Assembly (NCBI RefSeq): GCF_000340565.2
Contig: NZ_CP007203.1
Coordinates: 3,516,699 to 3,563,275 of the forward strand
Source of the DNA: Nodularia spumigena CCY9414
Lineage (GTDB): Bacteria > Cyanobacteriota > Cyanobacteriia > Cyanobacteriales > Nostocaceae
Direction of reading: 5' to 3'
Length of the DNA stretch: 46,577 bases
Every line of letters begins with the position of its first letter. The stretch's first letter is position 1. The notes under the pieces are model-generated. The model saw nothing but the letters and a program-made list of their open reading frames with translations. It searched no databases and was not told where the DNA came from. The position numbers and the translations under genes were made by a program. This document shows positions 16,813-25,752 of the stretch, in pieces.

Positions 16813-18162
16813 ATGAGTAATATTTCCCCATTATCGTTAGAAGCAACTTCTGGTTTGCAGTTACTGGTTTTAAGCAATGGTCATGGAGAAGATGTGATTG
16901 CTACCAGCATTTTGCAGAAATTCCAGCAACAAGAAAACCCCCCAGATATGTTTGCATTACCTTTGGTGGGTGAAGGGCGTGCTTACCAAAAGTTAGGTAT
17001 TCCCTGTATTGGTTCAGTCCGCACTATGCCTTCTGGGGGCTTTATTTATATGGATGGACGGGAATTAGTCAGGGATTTACGTGGCGGTTTGTTGCAACTT
17101 ACCCTGAATCAAATTCAAGCTGTGCGTGGTTGGGTGGGTTCCCAAAAAAAATTAGGTAACAAGAGCGCTATTTTAGCTGTTGGGGATATTGTCCCTCTGT
17201 TATTTGCTGCTTTTAGTGGTGCTAATTATGCTTTTGTGGGGACGGCAAAATCAGAATATTATGTACGGAATGAAGTGGGACTATTACCGAGGAAATCCCA
17301 ATCTGCACGTTGGGAAAACTTTTCTGGTTCAATTTATCATCCTTGGGAACGGTGGTTGATGAGTCGTCGCCGTTGTCAGGCGGTGTTCCCTAGAGATGCG
17401 TTGACTACGGAAATATTACAAAAGTGGTCAATTCCGGCTTTTGATTTGGGTAATCCGATGATGGATGATTTAGAAGCGAAGGTTTCCAAACCAAAATTTC
17501 CTAGTTCCGCCGCCCATGAGCCAGAAGTGGCTAAACCATTAGTGGTCACTTTATTACCTGGTTCCCGTCCCCCGGAAGCTTACGCTAACTGGGAAATTAT
17601 TATGCTTGCTGTGTCTGCATTGATGGCGAGTTTCTTAGCCGGTGATGGAATTTTACAAAGTTATGGAAATATGATATTTCTGGGTGCGATCGCTCCTGGT
17701 TTAGACCAAGGTATTTTATCCGCAAGTCTGAAATCCCAAGGCTGGGAAACCCATACAGAATCTCCTCTTGCCATTGCTGATGCTGATGCGTTGATATTTG
17801 GGCAAAGAAGCTGTTATGTTGTCCTGACACAACAAGGGTATAATGATTGTCTCTATTGGGGAGATTTAGCGATCGCAATGGCTGGGACAGCAACAGAACA
17901 ATTTGTTGGTTTAGGAAAACCCGCGATCGCAATTCCCGGTAATGGTCCCCAATATAACCCAGCTTTTGCCGAAGCTCAAAGCCGACTTTTAGGCGCGTCT
18001 CTATTTTTAGTAGACAATCCAGGACAAGTTCCCCTGGTGGTGCAATCGCTGTGGCAAAATCCTAATACTTTGCAAATAATTTCCGAAAACGGCATCCGGC
18101 GCATGGGTAAACCAGGGGCAGCCCGTAGAATTGCTGATTGTTTACGTCAAAAGTGGTGTTAA
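16813..18162 (+). CDS. Lipid-A-disaccharide synthase-related glycosyltransferase
   Basis: A 449-residue protein whose N-terminus LLVLSNGHGEDVIATSIL and following VGEGRAYQKLGIPCIG match the LpxB-related family of cyanobacteria and plants. TLLPGSRPPEAYANW in the middle and the C-terminal nucleotide-sugar site AMAGTATEQFVGLGKPAIAI with GNGPQYNPAFAEAQ are GT-B-fold features. The protein is longer than, and distinct from, true LpxB, and its acceptor is not known. It starts at ATG 16813, divergent from the Omp85 gene with a 171-bp shared upstream region, so both envelope-related genes may share regulation. It ends 18 bp from the convergent regulator gene. Confidence 0.85.
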   Translation: MSNISPLSLEATSGLQLLVLSNGHGEDVIATSILQKFQQQENPPDMFALPLVGEGRAYQKLGIPCIGSVRTMPSGGFIYMDGRELVRDLRGGLLQLTLNQIQAVRGWVGSQKKLGNKSAILAVGDIVPLLFAAFSGANYAFVGTAKSEYYVRNEVGLLPRKSQSARWENFSGSIYHPWERWLMSRRRCQAVFPRDALTTEILQKWSIPAFDLGNPMMDDLEAKVSKPKFPSSAAHEPEVAKPLVVTLLPGSRPPEAYANWEIIMLAVSALMASFLAGDGILQSYGNMIFLGAIAPGLDQGILSASLKSQGWETHTESPLAIADADALIFGQRSCYVVLTQQGYNDCLYWGDLAIAMAGTATEQFVGLGKPAIAIPGNGPQYNPAFAEAQSRLLGASLFLVDNPGQVPLVVQSLWQNPNTLQIISENGIRRMGKPGAARRIADCLRQKWC

Positions 18163-18179
18163 TCAAAACACATTTATTT

Positions 18180-18902
18180 TTATCCAACTAAACCAGAACG
18201 TAAAGCCCGCACGGCGGCTTGGGTACGGTCATCAGCACAGAGTTTATTCAGGATATTACGCACATGAGTTTTCACTGTACCCACTGTGATGTATAATTTT
18301 TCCGCAATTTGCCCATTGCTGCATCCAGCGACAATTAACTCTAAAATTTCCAGTTCGCGTTGAGTTAGAGGATAGGTTTCTAAGACTTGTTCGTATTCAC
18401 TGGCTAAAGCTTCAATTTTGACGGTTTTGTGCTTATCGGCAGTTTGGGTTTCTCCGGGAATACCTTGGCGCATTTTCCGTAGTACCACATTGGCGATCGC
18501 TGGATCAATCCAAGAGTTACCGCCATGAGTTGCTTGTATGGCTTCGGTTAATTTATTGATGCTGGTTTCTTTCATGTAATAAGAGTCTGCACCTGCGGCA
18601 AAAGCAGCCAGTACGGCATCTTCTGTGTGATCCATAGTCAAAATCAGGATTTTTGTGGCAGTTTGCCCTGTTTCGGCTTGATAGCGTCTAAACTTGCGGG
18701 TGAGTTCAATACCATCCATGTCAGGTAAGCCAATATCTACCACTGCCACATCTGGTTTAGCCGTTTCCAAAAGTTTTAGTCCTTGAGTTGCATTTGCCGC
18801 CTCACCAATGACTTTGAGAGCGCTGTGAGATTGTAAGGCAGCTCTGAGTCCCATTCTGGTCAGATCATGATCTTCAATTAAAATAATGCTTATTTCATTC
18901 AT
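18180..18902 (-). CDS. NarL-family response regulator
   Basis: A 240-residue regulator. The receiver domain has acidic residues at 10-11 (IEDHD), phospho-acceptor Asp56 in VVDIGLPDMDG, and Lys in YYMKET. A linker of about 50 residues leads to the LuxR-type DNA-binding domain LTQRELEILELIVAGCSNGQ ending GTVKTHVRNILNKL. It presumably activates or represses transcription when phosphorylated by a separate kinase. The REC-kinase at 19977 is 1 kb away on the other strand and could be a partner, but the sequence does not prove pairing. Confidence 0.9.
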   Translation of the reverse strand: MNEISIILIEDHDLTRMGLRAALQSHSALKVIGEAANATQGLKLLETAKPDVAVVDIGLPDMDGIELTRKFRRYQAETGQTATKILILTMDHTEDAVLAAFAAGADSYYMKETSINKLTEAIQATHGGNSWIDPAIANVVLRKMRQGIPGETQTADKHKTVKIEALASEYEQVLETYPLTQRELEILELIVAGCSNGQIAEKLYITVGTVKTHVRNILNKLCADDRTQAAVRALRSGLVG

Positions 18903-19304
18903 TGTTATCTTGCTCTTGATAATTGCATCTTGCGGAATATTACCTTTTTTAAGCAGTTTATCTTATTTTCCCAAACCAAAGGTAGATGATATTTTCACAA
19001 TCCGGCATCCGTCGATAGAAATAGTAAACCTGCTGATTTTTCACCCTAGATTTCGTTAAAAATCTAGCTAAAGATATATCGTCATTTTCCCAATAAACAT
19101 GGAATATTGAAACGAGTTATAATTTTTGTCATGTCTCCAGGAGTAGAACCTTATTTAATACTATTCTAAAGCTTTAATAAAGATTTAAAAAATGAATAGA
19201 TTAAAACAATTTAAAAGTTCTATAGCAGGGAAGATCAGACTAATTGACCATAGCAGATGCTGACCACAGTATTCTCCCGGTGTCTTTTTGTGAGTTTTCT
19301 AACT
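18903..19304. other. Intergenic region upstream of the NarL regulator
   Basis: About 400 AT-rich bases with no supported gene or repeat. It should contain the promoter for the minus-strand regulator, but no convincing -35/-10 pair stands out. Confidence 0.4.
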
Positions 19305-19457
19305 ATGTCAATTCGCGATCGCCAAAAAAATACAGGCCTTAGCCTAGCGCCCGGCCAAAAAATTGTGGAAACAGCACAAAGCATCATGAATTTGGATGAT
19401 ATTGCTGAAATTGTCCATACTTTCAGCTTAACTTTCCCTCCGCAACCCAGTGAGTAA
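19305..19457 (+). CDS. Possible small protein of unknown function
   Basis: A 50-codon frame starting MSIRDRQKNTGLSLAPGQKI and ending FPPQPSE. It has balanced composition, an amphipathic middle (IMNLDDIAEIVHTFSL) and a HIP1 site near its start, all mildly in favour of coding. I do not recognise it. A longer version beginning at 19257 is possible but adds a Cys/Phe-rich stretch that looks non-coding. There is no clear ribosome-binding site. Confidence 0.35.
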   Translation: MSIRDRQKNTGLSLAPGQKIVETAQSIMNLDDIAEIVHTFSLTFPPQPSE

Positions 19458-19976
19458 AACTGCTCAAGCTTACGGTACATGATTTTGGTACGTAACTCTC
19501 ACTAATGACTGAGGACGGGCGTTAGCACACTCATTTACAATGGTTTTGAGGGTTAACAAAGTATTTTATGTGACTTTATGTCAATTTCCTCTACTTGAGC
19601 CACCAGCGATAGTAAATTGCCAACAAATTCCGTAGTTTTGATCACGAATCAAAGCAAGAGCAAAACAAAATGGAGGCTAAAAAATTAAAAATTGCAAGTT
19701 ACTGGCTATATTTTAATCCTTTAACCTGCACTAATTTAGGAAAAAGTATGGCATTAGTGAATAAACATTGGGTATTATACAAAATTTTTGAGTCAATCAC
19801 ATCCCTATTGGGAAATATTCTGATTTTGGAGAATTTGAGTATAAAAATTCAACTCCATAGAGTAGAGGGCAAAAGTTGATGAACACCACATCTAAAAATC
19901 AAAATTATTTAGTGGGATAGTTTGAAAATAGAGATGCTATACATCAACCTGTATTTGACAGCGAAAATAAAAACCA
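19458..19976. other. Intergenic region before the REC-kinase
   Basis: About 520 AT-rich bases. A 69-codon frame at 19670-19879 has no family features and AT-driven composition, so I do not call it. Nothing else recognisable. Confidence 0.4.
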
Positions 19977-21311
19977 ATGAAAGAAACGCTGAGAATTTTG
20001 GTTGTAGACGATGATGAGGTAGATCGGATGGCGGTACGTCGATCCTTAACTCAAGCAGGTGTGTGTATGGAACTGTCTGAGGTGACTGATGGACGGGAAG
20101 CACTGGCGACTTTAAAAACGAATACTTATGATTGTGTTTTCCTTGATTATCGTTTACCAGATCAAGACGGTTTAGCACTAATCCAAAGACTACGTTCTGC
20201 GGAAATCAAAGTTCCTTTAGTAGTCCTCACCGCCCAAAAAGATGAACAAATCGCTGTTGAGTTGATGAAAGCTGGTGCTACAGACTATCTTTCTAAGTCT
20301 AGGGTGTGTTCAGAAACTTTAGCGCAGGTTTTACGCCATGCTATTCGGATACACCGCGCTGAAATGCAGACAGCTTTAGCAAACCAGCAACTCAGAGAAA
20401 CTAACGAGCAGCTGCTTCGGAAGAATCAAGAATTAGAACAACAACGTCAACAAATTCAGTTACAAAACTTCAAGCTGTTGGAAGCATCACGGCTGAAATC
20501 GCAGTTTTTGGCAACTATGTCTCATGAATTGCGGACTCCGATGAATGCGATTATTGGGTTTTCCCAAATATTGCTGCGCCCTAAGTTCGGTAAGCTGACT
20601 CATCAGCAAACAGATATGGTGGAGCGCATATTAAATAATGGTAAGAATTTATTGATGTTGTTAAATGAAGTTCTGGATTTTTCTAAGCTGGAAGGAGGAC
20701 GACTAGAGTTAAAGCCGGAATTATTTGATTTAACAAAAATTATTAATATCGTCGTTGCTCAAATGCGTTCTCTGGCTGAAGCAAAAAAGCTGTCTTTGCG
20801 AGTCGATATTGATATGCAACAACCTTTGGTATTTAATGATTCTGTGCGTGTGCGCCAGATTTTAATCAATTTATTATCCAATGCGATTAAATTCACTGAA
20901 TCTGGTTGTATTTGGATTGAAGTGAAAGAACTTCCTCAAAACCAATTGGCGATCGCCGTTCGGGATACAGGTATTGGCATAGCTTCCAGAGATTTTAAAC
21001 ATATTTTTGAAGCTTTCCGACAAGTGGATCAAAGTATCACGCGCAAATATCCGGGGACAGGACTAGGGTTAGCAATTATAGATTCTTTGGTGCAAATGAT
21101 GGGGGGCAGAATTATTTTGGAAAGTCAATTAGGGGTAGGTTCTATGTTTAGAATTGAAATACCACGGCAACTATCGTTACCAAGCACAGTGGGTAAACTC
21201 CCAGTTTTAAATTTGGATGGTCACGATATTTTTTGCTCTGTTCAAAACCCTCATCAGTCTTTGCCGAAATCTCACAAAGCATCGATGAGTTTTCCCAATC
21301 TCAAGCTCTAA
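19977..21311 (+). CDS. REC-histidine kinase (hybrid sensor)
   Basis: A 444-residue signalling protein. An N-terminal receiver (acidic DDDE at 11-14, phospho-acceptor Asp57 in FLDYRLPDQDG, Lys107 in YLSKS) is joined by a coiled coil (residues about 125-170, Gln/Glu-rich) to a histidine kinase core. That core has H-box His183 in MSHELRTPMNAIIGFS, N-box LINLLSNAIKF, G1 DTGIGI, F-box and G2 GTGLGLAI. There is no transmembrane or sensor domain, so input probably comes through the receiver from another kinase. It is followed 27 bp later by a second REC-kinase on the same strand, suggesting one transcript and a phosphorelay. Confidence 0.92.
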   Translation: MKETLRILVVDDDEVDRMAVRRSLTQAGVCMELSEVTDGREALATLKTNTYDCVFLDYRLPDQDGLALIQRLRSAEIKVPLVVLTAQKDEQIAVELMKAGATDYLSKSRVCSETLAQVLRHAIRIHRAEMQTALANQQLRETNEQLLRKNQELEQQRQQIQLQNFKLLEASRLKSQFLATMSHELRTPMNAIIGFSQILLRPKFGKLTHQQTDMVERILNNGKNLLMLLNEVLDFSKLEGGRLELKPELFDLTKIINIVVAQMRSLAEAKKLSLRVDIDMQQPLVFNDSVRVRQILINLLSNAIKFTESGCIWIEVKELPQNQLAIAVRDTGIGIASRDFKHIFEAFRQVDQSITRKYPGTGLGLAIIDSLVQMMGGRIILESQLGVGSMFRIEIPRQLSLPSTVGKLPVLNLDGHDIFCSVQNPHQSLPKSHKASMSFPNLKL

Positions 21312-21338
21312 ATTATTCTTATAAACTGTTGATAAACC

Positions 21339-22475
21339 ATGTCTGTTGTGGAAAAGCCGAAAATTGATCGTATTCTCGCCGTTGATGATACTAGAGATAA
21401 TCTCATTTTGGTGCAAACTATTCTAGAAAGTGAGGGATATGAGATTGACTTAGTTGCAGATGGTTTAACAGCTTTGCAACAAATTGAAAAATCTCCACCT
21501 GATCTGATTTTACTAGATGTGATGATGCCAGGAATTGATGGTTATGAAGTGACTCGGCGCATTCGTAAAAATCCCCAATTTAATGCCAGCTATATTCCGA
21601 TTCTGCTAATTACTGCTTTTCACCAATCCAGTGTGGTGGAAGGGTTGGATGCTGGTGCAGATGATTTTATTCGTAAACCATTTGATACTGATGAACTTTT
21701 GGCCAGAGTGCGATCGCTGTTGCGCCTCAAACACAGTCTGGATGAACAAAAAAAGATGGCGCGCCAACGCGAAGACTTTGTTTCGCGTTTAACTCATGAT
21801 TTGCGTACTCCTCTAGTCGCTGCTGATCGGATGCTGGGTTTGTTTCTTGAGGAAACCTTCTGCAAAATTTCCCCAGAAATGAAACAAGCGATCGCTGTGA
21901 TGATTCGCAGTAACAAAAATTTAATGCAGATGGTAAACACCTTATTAGAAGTCTATCGCTTCGAGGCAGGTAAAAAGACTTTAAACGATGACGTGTGCAA
22001 TCTCCGAGAAATTATTCAAGAAGTCAGTGGCGAACTTACTCCTCTTGCTAGTGAGAAAAACTTGGCTCTCAAAATAGATACGAGTAAGTTAGATCCACAG
22101 CAAGAAAGCGCTGGTGTAGTAATGGGCGATCCCCTAGAACTGCGACGGGTATTTAACAACTTAATTGGTAACGCCATCAAGTTTACAGATACAGGAGGGA
22201 TAGAAGTTTGTATTTCCGAAAAATCAGCTAATTTTCAGGGTCAAGATTGTGTAATAATTGAGGTTATAGATACAGGTTATGGGATTGCGCCCGAAGACCA
22301 AGCAACTGTTTTTGAGCGGTTTCGCCAGGGTAAAAATAAACGCTCTGGTAGTGGTTTAGGTCTGCATCTATCGAGCCGAATTATCGCAGCACACGGTGGC
22401 ACAATTACACTGACATCGGAACTAGGCCGTGGTAGTGTATTCACAGTGACGCTACCAAAATGTAGTAGTCATTAG
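21339..22475 (+). CDS. REC-histidine kinase (hybrid sensor), second in tandem
   Basis: A 378-residue protein with the same architecture as its upstream neighbour: receiver with Asp60 in ILLDVMMPGIDGYE and Lys in FIRKPFD, a short coiled coil, H-box His153 in RLTHDLRTPLVAADR, N-box NNLIGNAIKFT, and the ATP-binding G1 DTGYGI and G2 GSGLGLHLS. It is cytoplasmic. The THDLRTPL H-box differs from the neighbour's SHELRTP, so the two are not recent duplicates. The last codons and stop (22473-22475) lie inside a heptanucleotide repeat array. Confidence 0.92.
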   Translation: MSVVEKPKIDRILAVDDTRDNLILVQTILESEGYEIDLVADGLTALQQIEKSPPDLILLDVMMPGIDGYEVTRRIRKNPQFNASYIPILLITAFHQSSVVEGLDAGADDFIRKPFDTDELLARVRSLLRLKHSLDEQKKMARQREDFVSRLTHDLRTPLVAADRMLGLFLEETFCKISPEMKQAIAVMIRSNKNLMQMVNTLLEVYRFEAGKKTLNDDVCNLREIIQEVSGELTPLASEKNLALKIDTSKLDPQQESAGVVMGDPLELRRVFNNLIGNAIKFTDTGGIEVCISEKSANFQGQDCVIIEVIDTGYGIAPEDQATVFERFRQGKNKRSGSGLGLHLSSRIIAAHGGTITLTSELGRGSVFTVTLPKCSSH

Positions 22476-22556
22476 TCATTTGTCATTAGTCATTGGTCAT
22501 TAGTCATTAGTCATTTGTCATTTGTCATTGGTCATTTGTCATTTGTCATTTGTCAT
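22466..22556 (+). repeat. Heptanucleotide tandem repeat (STRR), 13 units
   Basis: Thirteen consecutive 7-bp units of the types TAGTCAT, TTGTCAT and TGGTCAT fill 91 bases. The first unit overlaps the end of the kinase gene and supplies its stop. Such arrays are characteristic of heterocystous cyanobacteria and can change length by slippage. Confidence 0.9.
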
Positions 22557-22579
22557 TGGGTTAATTTACTTCTGATTAC

Positions 22580-23014
22580 TCAGCACTCAGCACTCTTCAG
22601 AACCGAGGGAGAATTGAGCTTACTACGTAGCAGGCTGCGAATTATTGCCTCTAGATCCTCGATCATGTAAGGTTTACTGATATAGTCATCAAAGCCCACC
22701 GAAAGGAGGCGTTCTCGATCCTCTCTAGTAGCTAAAGCCGTAACTGCTATGACTGGAATTTTGGCAGTTAGTGGTTCTTGTTTGAGATAATGCACAATAT
22801 CAGTGCCGCTCAGACCTGGTAATAGAATATCTAACATGATCAGGTCTGGCTGATGGTCTTTTGCCACTAATAATGTCGTGGAACTGTCGTTTTGACAAAT
22901 ATATCTACAGCCAAGTGACTCAAGGGCATAACCAATCAGCAGTAGACTATCATCATGATCTTCTACTACCAAGATTAAAGGCTGCTGAGAGTTTTGCTTC
23001 TTGTCACCACTCAT
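22580..23014 (-). CDS. Single-domain response regulator (CheY-like)
   Basis: A 144-residue receiver without an output domain. From MSGDKKQNSQQPLILVVEDH, the acidic residues are at 19-21, phospho-acceptor Asp62 lies in IMLDILLPGLSG, the Thr switch in AVTALATRED, and Lys in YISKPYMIEDL. It probably shuttles phosphate to or from the REC-kinases that end 105 bp away on the opposite strand. I prefer the ATG at 23014 over one seven codons upstream because the extra residues do not belong to the domain. The final residues (LKSAEC) are read from a CACTCAGCACTC-type intergenic repeat. Confidence 0.85.
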   Translation of the reverse strand: MSGDKKQNSQQPLILVVEDHDDSLLLIGYALESLGCRYICQNDSSTTLLVAKDHQPDLIMLDILLPGLSGTDIVHYLKQEPLTAKIPVIAVTALATREDRERLLSVGFDDYISKPYMIEDLEAIIRSLLRSKLNSPSVLKSAEC

Positions 23015-23035
23015 GTATGAATGTGCCAGATACAT

Positions 23036-23362
23036 CTCTTCTCCAGAAGATTGAATTGGGATTTACGTCTTGCTTGAGATAATAACCGAGACATCCCGCA
23101 AGGATAGAATAGAGCTAATCCAGGATTGGCTCAGGCTTTGCTTTTGCCTATTTGATGATTCTTACCCACGCCACAAACATAGGTGAAAGAAAACTTCAAA
23201 GCTATAGGTTTAGCAAGTACTTCTTGATTATACGCAAAATTACAGAATATTTTTCGCCGAATTTATAATAACTCGATATCACAATTCTAATTCACCATAG
23301 TATCTCTAGTACTACTTATTTTCTGAAAGTTAAAGATACAGAATTATCAGTAGATTTTTGGC
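23036..23362. other. Intergenic region
   Basis: About 330 bp between the CheY-like gene and the AAA relic. No gene, hairpin or repeat is recognisable. Confidence 0.4.
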
Positions 23363-23818
23363 GTTGCTGATACAGTACAACAAGCTATTCTGACTCAGAA
23401 TCAGTTAGCTATTGTGGTACATGGTGTCCCGGCTAGAGTTAAAACTGTATGGACACAGGCAGTAGCAAAGCAGGTTATTGTACTTTTAGGGTATGTAAAT
23501 TTTATTTTAGATCACGATGCGATCGCTAATTTTGTCCCGCCTAATTATTTAGAGCGTATTTGCATTATCATCAATGAGGCTGATAATTTAGCCCAAAATC
23601 GGGCTTCTGAAGTGGCACAATATAATAACAAAACGGAACATATTTTGAGTTTGTTGGATGGCACTTTATACCAAAGTATCATTGATGATTCTGGTATTCA
23701 ACTCCAGCAAAGGTTAGTGGTTTTGATGACTTGCAATACTACTGAACGCTTAGACTCGGCTATGTTAAGGAAAGGTCGGGTTGATTTAATCTATGAGTTT
23801 ACTGAGCGATTTTTCTAG
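23363..23818 (+). pseudogene. Relic of an AAA+ ATPase with a mutated Walker A motif
   Basis: The frame from 23363 (after a TAG at 23351-23353) reads VADTVQQAILTQNQLAIVVH, then GVPARVKTVW, where a Walker A (GxxGxGKT) is expected; both inner glycines are replaced (Ala, Val). It continues with FILDHDAIANFVPPNYLERI, the Walker B-like ICIIINEADNLA, and a second region of homology TCNTTERLDSAMLRKGRVDL. The N-terminal part of the ATPase and the C-terminal lid are missing. A GTG at 23414 could start a 134-residue product. The defective nucleotide-binding loop and truncation at both ends argue for a decaying gene. Confidence 0.7.
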
Positions 23819-23837
23819 TTTCTATTTTGCTGTTTTT

Positions 23838-23930
23838 TTAAGGAGGAACGAACCGCAAAGGGCGCAAAGTACACAAAGAAAAGAAGAAAAGAAGGAAGGA
23901 ATTTCGGCACGGTTCCTCACAAAGAAATGA
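23838..23930. repeat. GGAGGAACGAACC-type intergenic repeat
   Basis: It starts AAGGAGGAACGAACCGCAAA and continues in A/G-rich AAGAAAAG units before CGGTTCCTC. It is related to the element at 41447-41638. No coding capacity. Confidence 0.5.
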
Positions 23931-23953
23931 TGGAAAGTCTATATATTTCTGAA

Positions 23954-23983
23954 TGTAGAGACGTTGCATGCAACGTCTCTACA
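23954..23983. repeat. 30-bp perfect palindrome, first copy
   Basis: The arm TGTAGAGACGTTGCA is followed by its exact reverse complement. A second copy at 35875-35904 has the same arms except for the centre. As RNA it would form a long hairpin, but there is no following T tract. Confidence 0.85.
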
Positions 23984-24150
23984 AAGGTTTGGTCAGACGT
24001 TTATTTGACTGTTAATTCAGTTCGTTGAGGTTTTTGCTAAAATTAGTTACACAACTTAACAGTCTGCATTCAGTTCGGACGCTTATCTCGGTATGACCCC
24101 TACAACAACTGTTTTCAAGTCTCATTCAGAGGAAGTTACTCGATTATGTT

Positions 24151-24450
24151 CTGCTATATAAAACCTAGACAAAACTAGACTTTACTTTCTACTTCAACGG
24201 GAGCATGGGAGCAGTTATCCCTCAGTAGACTTTCACGCCTTAGCCAGACGCGATTGTGTTCCAATTAAGTTTCTGAAAAAGACTACCACCATCATTGCTT
24301 GGTTTTCGCGTCGGCAATAGTCTCAATTCAATACTTGATATCACCGTATTATATATCAAGTAGTTGATTTTTTCCTAAAATATATATTGATTTTTGTCAA
24401 TATAAGTATAGTTTTGTCTATGAAATTGTCAACTTAGGACTTGCTCATTG
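24151..24450 (-). mobile_element. IS607 deletion derivative (ORF-less, MITE-like)
   Basis: The right-end sequence (CTAGACAAAACTAGAC, GGGAGCATGGGAGCAGTTAT) and the left-end sequence (AATTGTCAACTTAGGA, GCTCATTG) match the IS607 element at 10550-11790, in the same orientation, but only about 300 bp separate the outer edges. The minus strand keeps a stub of the TnpB C-terminus (RLAKA and stop, near 24239). No recombinase or nuclease remains. It would need a related element in trans to move. Its left edge covers the start codon of the next gene. Confidence 0.65.
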
Positions 24451-25682
24451 AAAATAAGTTAAGTCATCAACCGGGTAGTGTGTGGGGAAATACGGCGCTA
24501 ATTGCTGGAACAACGGTTGGGGCTGGTATTTTGGCTTTACCTGCGGTGACTCTACCTTCTGGCGTTGTACCATCTACAGTGTTGTTAATTGCTGTGTGGC
24601 TCTACACTGTGATTTCTGGTCTGTTGCTTGCAGAAGTGTGTGTCAATGCTATGCGTCTAGAAGGGCGTTTGAGTGTTGGTTTGTTAGCTATGGTGGAAAG
24701 AACTTTGGGGTTTGTGGGGGCGCGTATTGCTGGCGCTGCGTATTTGTTTTTACACTATGCTTTGCTGGTGGCTTACATGACTGAAGGAGGAAATATTTTA
24801 GTCTCTGGGGTTTCTCAGGTGTGGGGACTTCAAAATATTCCGCCTGCTTGGGTGGGGACAATAGCCTTCACTTTGCTATTTGGTGGCATTATGTACCTGG
24901 GGCGAGAAAAATTCCTTGAGAAACTCAACAGCACCTTTGTCGCCATTGTCATTACTTCATTTCTGGGACTATTGTTGCTGGGAGGAGGACAGGTTAAGAC
25001 TGTGCAACTTTTGACTCACAACTGGACAGCCTTGGGGAGTGCTGTGTCGGTGATGTTAGTGGCGCTGTTTTTCCATAATATTGTCCCTGTGGTTGTGACT
25101 CAGTTGGAAGGAGATATCCCCAAAATTCGCCAGTCTATTATTATTGGTTCTTTAATTCCTTTAATGATGTTTCTGCTGTGGAATGCGGTAATTTTGGGCA
25201 GTATTAGTCCTGATATACAAAGCACAGGTAATTTTGACCCATTGCAAATACTGCGGGCTGGTGGTGCTGGGGAATGGTTGGGAATCTTATTATCTATTTT
25301 CTCAGAGTTTGCGATCGCTACTTCATTTATTGGTTTTGTCTACGGGTTGCTAGATTTCTTCCAAGATATGTTCCCAGTTGTACGGGGTAAACCTTCTAGC
25401 CGTCTGCCAATTTATTCATTAATTCTGCTACCTCCCATGAGTTTGGGCGCAATTAATCCCAGCATTTTCTTTAGCGCCCTAGATTTTGCGGGAACCTTTA
25501 GTATTTCAGTTTTAGGCGGGATAATTCCGGCATTAATGACTTGGAAACAACGTCAAGAACCACAGTTAAATAGTATTAATCAACCACTTGTTCCTGGTGG
25601 TAGAGTGACATTGATAATCATGATGGCAATTGCTTCTGTATTGATTATCAAACAAATACTGGCAATGAGTGGACATAAGTAA
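24441..25682 (+). CDS. Aromatic amino acid permease (Trp/Tyr permease family)
   Basis: A 413-residue integral membrane transporter with about eleven hydrophobic segments. The N-terminus GNTALIAGTTVGAGILALPA is the hallmark of the TyrP/Mtr/TnaB family, which imports tyrosine or tryptophan with protons; FFHNIVPVVVTQLEGDIPKI in the middle also fits. Only non-ATG starts are available: TTG at 24441 or GTG at 24480. The frame is closed by TAG just upstream (24435-24437). The TTG and the next bases are shared with the IS607 left end, so the insertion appears to have removed the native promoter, ribosome-binding site and start. The rest of the frame is intact, so expression may be low or lost. Confidence 0.85.
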   Translation: MLIENKLSHQPGSVWGNTALIAGTTVGAGILALPAVTLPSGVVPSTVLLIAVWLYTVISGLLLAEVCVNAMRLEGRLSVGLLAMVERTLGFVGARIAGAAYLFLHYALLVAYMTEGGNILVSGVSQVWGLQNIPPAWVGTIAFTLLFGGIMYLGREKFLEKLNSTFVAIVITSFLGLLLLGGGQVKTVQLLTHNWTALGSAVSVMLVALFFHNIVPVVVTQLEGDIPKIRQSIIIGSLIPLMMFLLWNAVILGSISPDIQSTGNFDPLQILRAGGAGEWLGILLSIFSEFAIATSFIGFVYGLLDFFQDMFPVVRGKPSSRLPIYSLILLPPMSLGAINPSIFFSALDFAGTFSISVLGGIIPALMTWKQRQEPQLNSINQPLVPGGRVTLIIMMAIASVLIIKQILAMSGHK

Positions 25683-25699
25683 GCTTCCTAGCCTTCGCA

Positions 25700-25720
25700 G
25701 AACAGGCAAGATGCCTGTTC
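25700..25720. repeat. Short palindromic repeat after the permease
   Basis: GAACAGGCA and TGCCTGTTC form a 9-bp stem around AGA. This palindrome is common in Nostoc-like genomes. It could also act as a transcript 3' hairpin between two convergent genes. Confidence 0.6.
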
Positions 25721-25752
25721 CACAAGTAAAACATCATGCACTATTTTAGCAT

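Noticed and set aside
19670-19879. Plus-strand 69-codon frame before the REC-kinase
   Set aside because: AT-rich, no domain or convincing start; judged intergenic.
22466-22556. Possible CRISPR-like array
   Set aside because: Units are 7 bp with no spacers; it is a short tandem repeat array.
24045-24080. Second tnpB relic suggested by a shared TGAATGCAGACTGT string
   Set aside because: Only 14 bases match the relic near 3995 and the frame stops at once; chance or a distant remnant, not supportable.
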